A stretch of DNA of 7,679 nucleotides, taken from the NCBI GenBank assembly GCA_018061485.1, contig JAGOUA010000025.1, forward strand, positions 2,367 through 10,045, read 5' to 3'. Below the pieces are notes generated by a model. The model was not told the origin of the DNA. It was given only the letters and a program-made list of their open reading frames with translations, and ran no database searches. The position numbers and the translations under genes were made by a program. This document shows, one piece after another, positions 5,807 through 7,679 of the stretch. Numbering within the stretch: the stretch's first letter is position 1; each line of letters opens with the position of its first letter. This stretch comes from Patescibacteria group bacterium. GTDB lineage: Bacteria; Patescibacteriota; Patescibacteriia; 2-12-FULL-60-25.

Positions 5807-5915
5807 TGGATGTTCTGTGATGAGCTGGAGCGAGAAAGAACCGGAGGCGTACATAAGACGTACGTCGAGGATCTTTCTCGCGAAGCTCGCGCAGAGCGCC
5901 AATATCGCGGGTTTT
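5793..5915 (+). ncRNA. Structured RNA element B (3' copy of the same hairpin motif)
   Basis: This 123-nt imperfect hairpin starts about 85 nt after the stop of the secreted-protein gene. Helices are: 5793-5809 with 5899-5915 (15 of 17 positions paired, the basal nine perfect); 5812-5819 with 5890-5897; 5822-5826 with 5884-5888; a GGA/GA loop; 5830-5839 with 5872-5881 (10 perfect pairs); CC/GG at 5841-5842 with 5869-5870; a second GGA/GA loop; and apical stem 5846-5852 with 5860-5866 closing a 7-nt loop. The core 5806-5902 is 97 nt, the same as 3691-3787 in element A, with the same blocks in order: TTGGATG, TGGAGC, ACCGGAGGCG, GTYGAGGAT, GCGAA, GCAGA, CGCCAA. The right end lies 5 nt from the 3' end of tRNA-Val, which is on the other strand. 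It may act as the 3' end structure of the plus-strand mRNA or be processed from it; the T-run after it is short (TTTT), so a terminator role is doubtful. Confidence 0.72.
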
Positions 5916-5920
5916 ATTGA

Positions 5921-5997
5921 TGGTGCACACACGTAGATTCGAACTACGGACCTCCACAATGTCAATGTGGCGCTCTAACCAACTGAGCTATGCGTGC
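5921..5997 (-). tRNA. tRNA-Val (anticodon GAC, reads GUC/GUU)
   Basis: The 77-nt cloverleaf includes an encoded CCA. The acceptor stem GCACGCA/TGTGTGC has one G-U and discriminator A. The D arm is GCTC/GAGC with loop AGTTGGTTA. The anticodon arm is CCACA-TTGACAT-TGTGG. The variable loop is AGGTC. The T arm is CGTAG-TTCGAAT-CTACG. It has its own strong promoter. It lies between element B and the Asp-box lipoprotein gene and is convergent to the secreted-protein gene. Confidence 0.97.
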
Positions 5998-6012
5998 AAA
6001 AAGGACGGCTGA

Positions 6013-6041
6013 ATCATACGAAAAAGCCTCTCTTCCGTCAA
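6013..6041 (-). promoter_or_regulatory. Strong sigma-70 promoter of tRNA-Val
   Basis: On the minus strand TTGACG (plus 6036-6041) and TATGAT (6013-6018) are both 5/6 matches at the ideal 17-bp spacing. The start falls about 9 nt before the tRNA. The -35 lies in the loop and the spacer includes one arm of the upstream gene's terminator. Confidence 0.85.
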
Positions 6042-6053
6042 GCGAGGCTTTTT
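6021..6053. terminator. Bidirectional intrinsic terminator between the lipoprotein gene and tRNA-Val
   Basis: AAAAAGCCTC (6021-6030) pairs with GAGGCTTTTT (6044-6053) around a 13-nt loop, giving a GC stem flanked by A and T tracts that works on both strands. On the minus strand it ends the lipoprotein mRNA 25 nt after its stop. On the plus strand it is the first convincing T-tract terminator for transcripts of the 622-aa protein gene, which would then run antisense through tRNA-Val. Confidence 0.85.
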
Positions 6054-6078
6054 TCTTGAGACTATTCCTTTACAAGAT

Positions 6079-7119
6079 CTAGCGAGGCACCGTACCGAGA
6101 TATAACGCCGGGGTCGACTCTTTATCGAACGCGAGAAATGAAGCTGAACGCGTACTTGGAAGCTTACGAGGTGTCCAGGTAACTCCCCCATCTTGGGTAA
6201 AGACCACCGACGTATCGGTTGCGTAGACAAGTACACCTGCTATACGAGGATGTTGCACGAAGGCACGAATATTGGTTTGCGCGGGAGGTGTTGGAAGCGC
6301 CAGCTGCCGCCAGCTGCCGCCGCCATCGTCTGAACGAAGAATACCGTTGCGCGAAATATGGAAGACACCGTTAGCCACCGTTTCATCAACCGCCGCAAAG
6401 AGCGGACGACGTGCCCCCTCGAACTGATCTGCTGCAAGAGTAATAGGCGCCCACGTGGTACCACGATCAATCGTCTTCAGAAGCCCCGATCCCGCCGTTG
6501 CTGCGTATAACGTGGCCGTGTTTCGCGGATCGATCGTCAACGCACTGATAGGCGATTCCGCGCGATGAATCACTCGCCAAGCAGAGCCCCCATCTTCTGA
6601 ACGAAGAATATCGCCGTCCGTATTTCCAGCGTAGATGACTTGTGGATTCGCAGGATCAATCACGACCGATGAATATACCTGCGCGGTACGAGGATCAAAA
6701 TACGCCTGTTGCCACGTTCGTCCACAGGTTTCCGTCTTCATGAGTTGATTCGCTACTGCGGCCACCACGACACAGGTATTACGAGGATGTACAGCAATGG
6801 AAGTAACACGCCCCGACGTTAAGCCACGAGCCTGCTGCCAGGACTCTCCCCCATCGAGCGTCATAAGCAAGCCATTTTGCGTCGTTCCTACGTACATGAT
6901 CTTGGGATCCTGTGGATCGAACGCCGTCGTTACCGTGCCCACGTTCGCGATACTTCCAATCGTTTTTCCTTGGTTCAGCACCGATGGCTGCGTCCAATCC
7001 GCGCCAAGCGTCTGCGTTTTAAACACACCGCCATCAACGGCGACTGGACCCGATTGACCACACCCAGCCCCCAAGAGCGTGAGCACCCCAACCCCCAACA
7101 AAAGAGCGAAGCGATTCAT
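6079..7119 (-). CDS. Asp-box beta-propeller lipoprotein (YCF48/BNR-like)
   Basis: The protein has 346 aa from the ATG at 7119. Residues 1-19 are a signal peptide (MNRF, then ALLLGVGVLTLLGAG) with C20 as probable lipidation site; the lipobox LGAGC is slightly off consensus at -3. Asp-box motifs (S/T-x-D-x-G-x-T/S-W) recur at about 87-94 (TLDGGESW), 129-136 (TETCGRTW, degenerate), 173-181 (RSEDGGSAW), 216-223 (KTIDRGTTW), 262-270 (RSDDGGGSW) and 307-315 (FTQDGGVTW), plus a degenerate one at 33-42. This makes seven blades, as in YCF48/Hcf136, sortilin and BNR-repeat propellers. Repeated 'IDPxNPxxxYAG' strands lie between them. Such propellers are binding scaffolds; no catalytic residues of sialidases are seen. 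The gene follows holB with a gap of 14 bp and ends at a terminator. A GTG at 7137 overlapping the holB stop as GTGA would add six residues and is a real alternative start. GGAAG lies close before the ATG. Confidence 0.88.
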   Translation of the reverse strand: MNRFALLLGVGVLTLLGAGCGQSGPVAVDGGVFKTQTLGADWTQPSVLNQGKTIGSIANVGTVTTAFDPQDPKIMYVGTTQNGLLMTLDGGESWQQARGLTSGRVTSIAVHPRNTCVVVAAVANQLMKTETCGRTWQQAYFDPRTAQVYSSVVIDPANPQVIYAGNTDGDILRSEDGGSAWRVIHRAESPISALTIDPRNTATLYAATAGSGLLKTIDRGTTWAPITLAADQFEGARRPLFAAVDETVANGVFHISRNGILRSDDGGGSWRQLALPTPPAQTNIRAFVQHPRIAGVLVYATDTSVVFTQDGGVTWTPRKLPSTRSASFLAFDKESTPALYLGTVPR

Positions 7120-7133
7120 ATACTTCCAGAGTA

Positions 7134-7679
7134 TCACACTCGCGAGCGAGAGAATATATCCCGCACCGGTTCACCCTGTAACAGCGTTGCGAGCACAAAC
7201 TCCATACCTACACGAGGTGGCAACGCCGAGCCTTCTAACAAGCGCCACGCTTGCACATACGCATATCCCACCACATCACCGCCTCGCCGTGTTGCCGTTT
7301 GCATGAGTAGCAGCAAAAGAATACGCCACTGCTGCGCGGGATACTCGTGTTTTTCGATGGTTTTTTGCCACGTATCTAACGCTGCGATCAGCGCTCCTGC
7401 ACGACGATCTCGCAAAGCTGCATCGATAGCCGCCGCCATCTGCGTGATCCCTTCCCACCACGCCGGATCTTGCGCCCGACGAAGAAGGAGCCCTGGACGG
7501 CCCAACGCCTGATCTGCCCACCGTTCATCAATCCCCCGCTCTCTCGCGAGAGTGAGAAGCTCTTCACGAGACGCGAGCCCTACACGCAACGGAACCAGTC
7601 GCGAACGTACCGTTGCTGGGAGCGCCGCTTCTCGCGAGGCAACAAAGAAAAACAGAACGCCCGAGCGAGGCTCTTCGAT
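7134..7679 (-). CDS. holB: DNA polymerase III delta' subunit, C-terminal part
   Basis: The frame enters from the window edge and ends at TGA 7136-7134, giving 181 residues; the N-terminal P-loop part is outside. It opens with 'IEEP', matching the (L/I)EEPP motif of clamp-loader AAA+ subunits. 'LFFFVAS' follows, then 'LPATVRSRL', corresponding to the T-x-x-SRC segment that carries the arginine finger in delta' and DnaX; here Cys is replaced by Leu. The small helical AAA+ lid follows with 'LGRPGLLLRRAQD' (the G.PG.AL block of HolB), then a helical C-terminal collar domain. Delta' is the stator of the clamp loader that loads the beta clamp at replication forks. The short length after the SRC block and the lack of DnaX tail features favour HolB over DnaX. 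The downstream lipoprotein gene may be translationally coupled. Confidence 0.8.
   Translation of the reverse strand: MEEPRSGVLFFFVASREAALPATVRSRLVPLRVGLASREELLTLARERGIDERWADQALGRPGLLLRRAQDPAWWEGITQMAAAIDAALRDRRAGALIAALDTWQKTIEKHEYPAQQWRILLLLLMQTATRRGGDVVGYAYVQAWRLLEGSALPPRVGMEFVLATLLQGEPVRDIFSRSRV

Noticed and set aside
6301..6320. Perfect 10-bp tandem repeat CAGCTGCCGC x2 within the Asp-box lipoprotein gene
   Set aside because: It encodes part of a normal Asp-box (GGGSWRQL) and is explained by Gly/Trp codon composition; too short to suggest phase variation.

Overview
The window looks like a bacterial chromosome segment of about 50% GC, with genes packed on both strands and weak or absent Shine-Dalgarno sequences. 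Two glycosyltransferases with the 'MRIAQLVSN' / 'MRILTNEY' style of N-terminus, large secreted propeller- and Ig-like proteins and small Cys/Arg-rich membrane proteins together suggest a Patescibacteria (CPR) type genome. That assignment is an inference from gene style, not a proof. UGA is used as a normal stop (holB), which argues against the UGA=Gly lineages.

Layout. Positions 1-440 (minus) hold the N-terminal two thirds of a DedA membrane protein. Positions 486-2783 (minus) are a two-gene glycosyltransferase operon (405 aa, then 345 aa, 13 bp apart) that ends in a hairpin terminator. Positions 2849-3001 (minus) form a self-contained tRNA-Gln(CTG) unit: promoter, tRNA with encoded CCA, terminator. 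Positions 3034-3600 (minus) encode a small single-pass membrane protein. A divergent region at 3601-3840 carries weak promoters both ways and a 121-nt hairpin element (A) in the leader of the plus-strand gene. Positions 3841-5709 (plus) encode a 622-aa exported protein with a beta-propeller-like body and two C-terminal Ig-like domains. Positions 5709-5915 hold a duplicated hairpin repeat and a second hairpin element (B). Positions 5921-6053 (minus) are a tRNA-Val(GAC) unit whose promoter lies inside the terminator of the next gene. Positions 6079-7119 (minus) encode a seven-repeat Asp-box (YCF48/BNR-like) lipoprotein. Positions 7134-7679 (minus) hold the C-terminal part of the DNA polymerase III delta' subunit.

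The main discovery candidate is the pair A/B. The two elements share a 97-nt core with the same order and almost the same spacing of conserved blocks (hand-counted identity about two thirds). Both fold end to end, with many compensatory base-pair changes. G-U pairs outnumber the reverse by about 8 to 1 on the plus strand, so the folded RNA is probably the plus-strand transcript. Each element contains the same GGA/GA internal-loop module twice, about one helical turn apart. They bracket the 622-aa secreted-protein gene as direct repeats, one in its 5' leader and one just after its stop. I do not recognise the motif as any riboswitch, ribozyme or repeat family I know.

Functionally the window mixes cell-envelope genes (DedA, two glycosyltransferases, exported protein, lipoprotein, small membrane protein) with housekeeping units (two tRNAs, holB). 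Nothing in it requires the envelope genes to form one pathway, apart from the two glycosyltransferases that share an operon.
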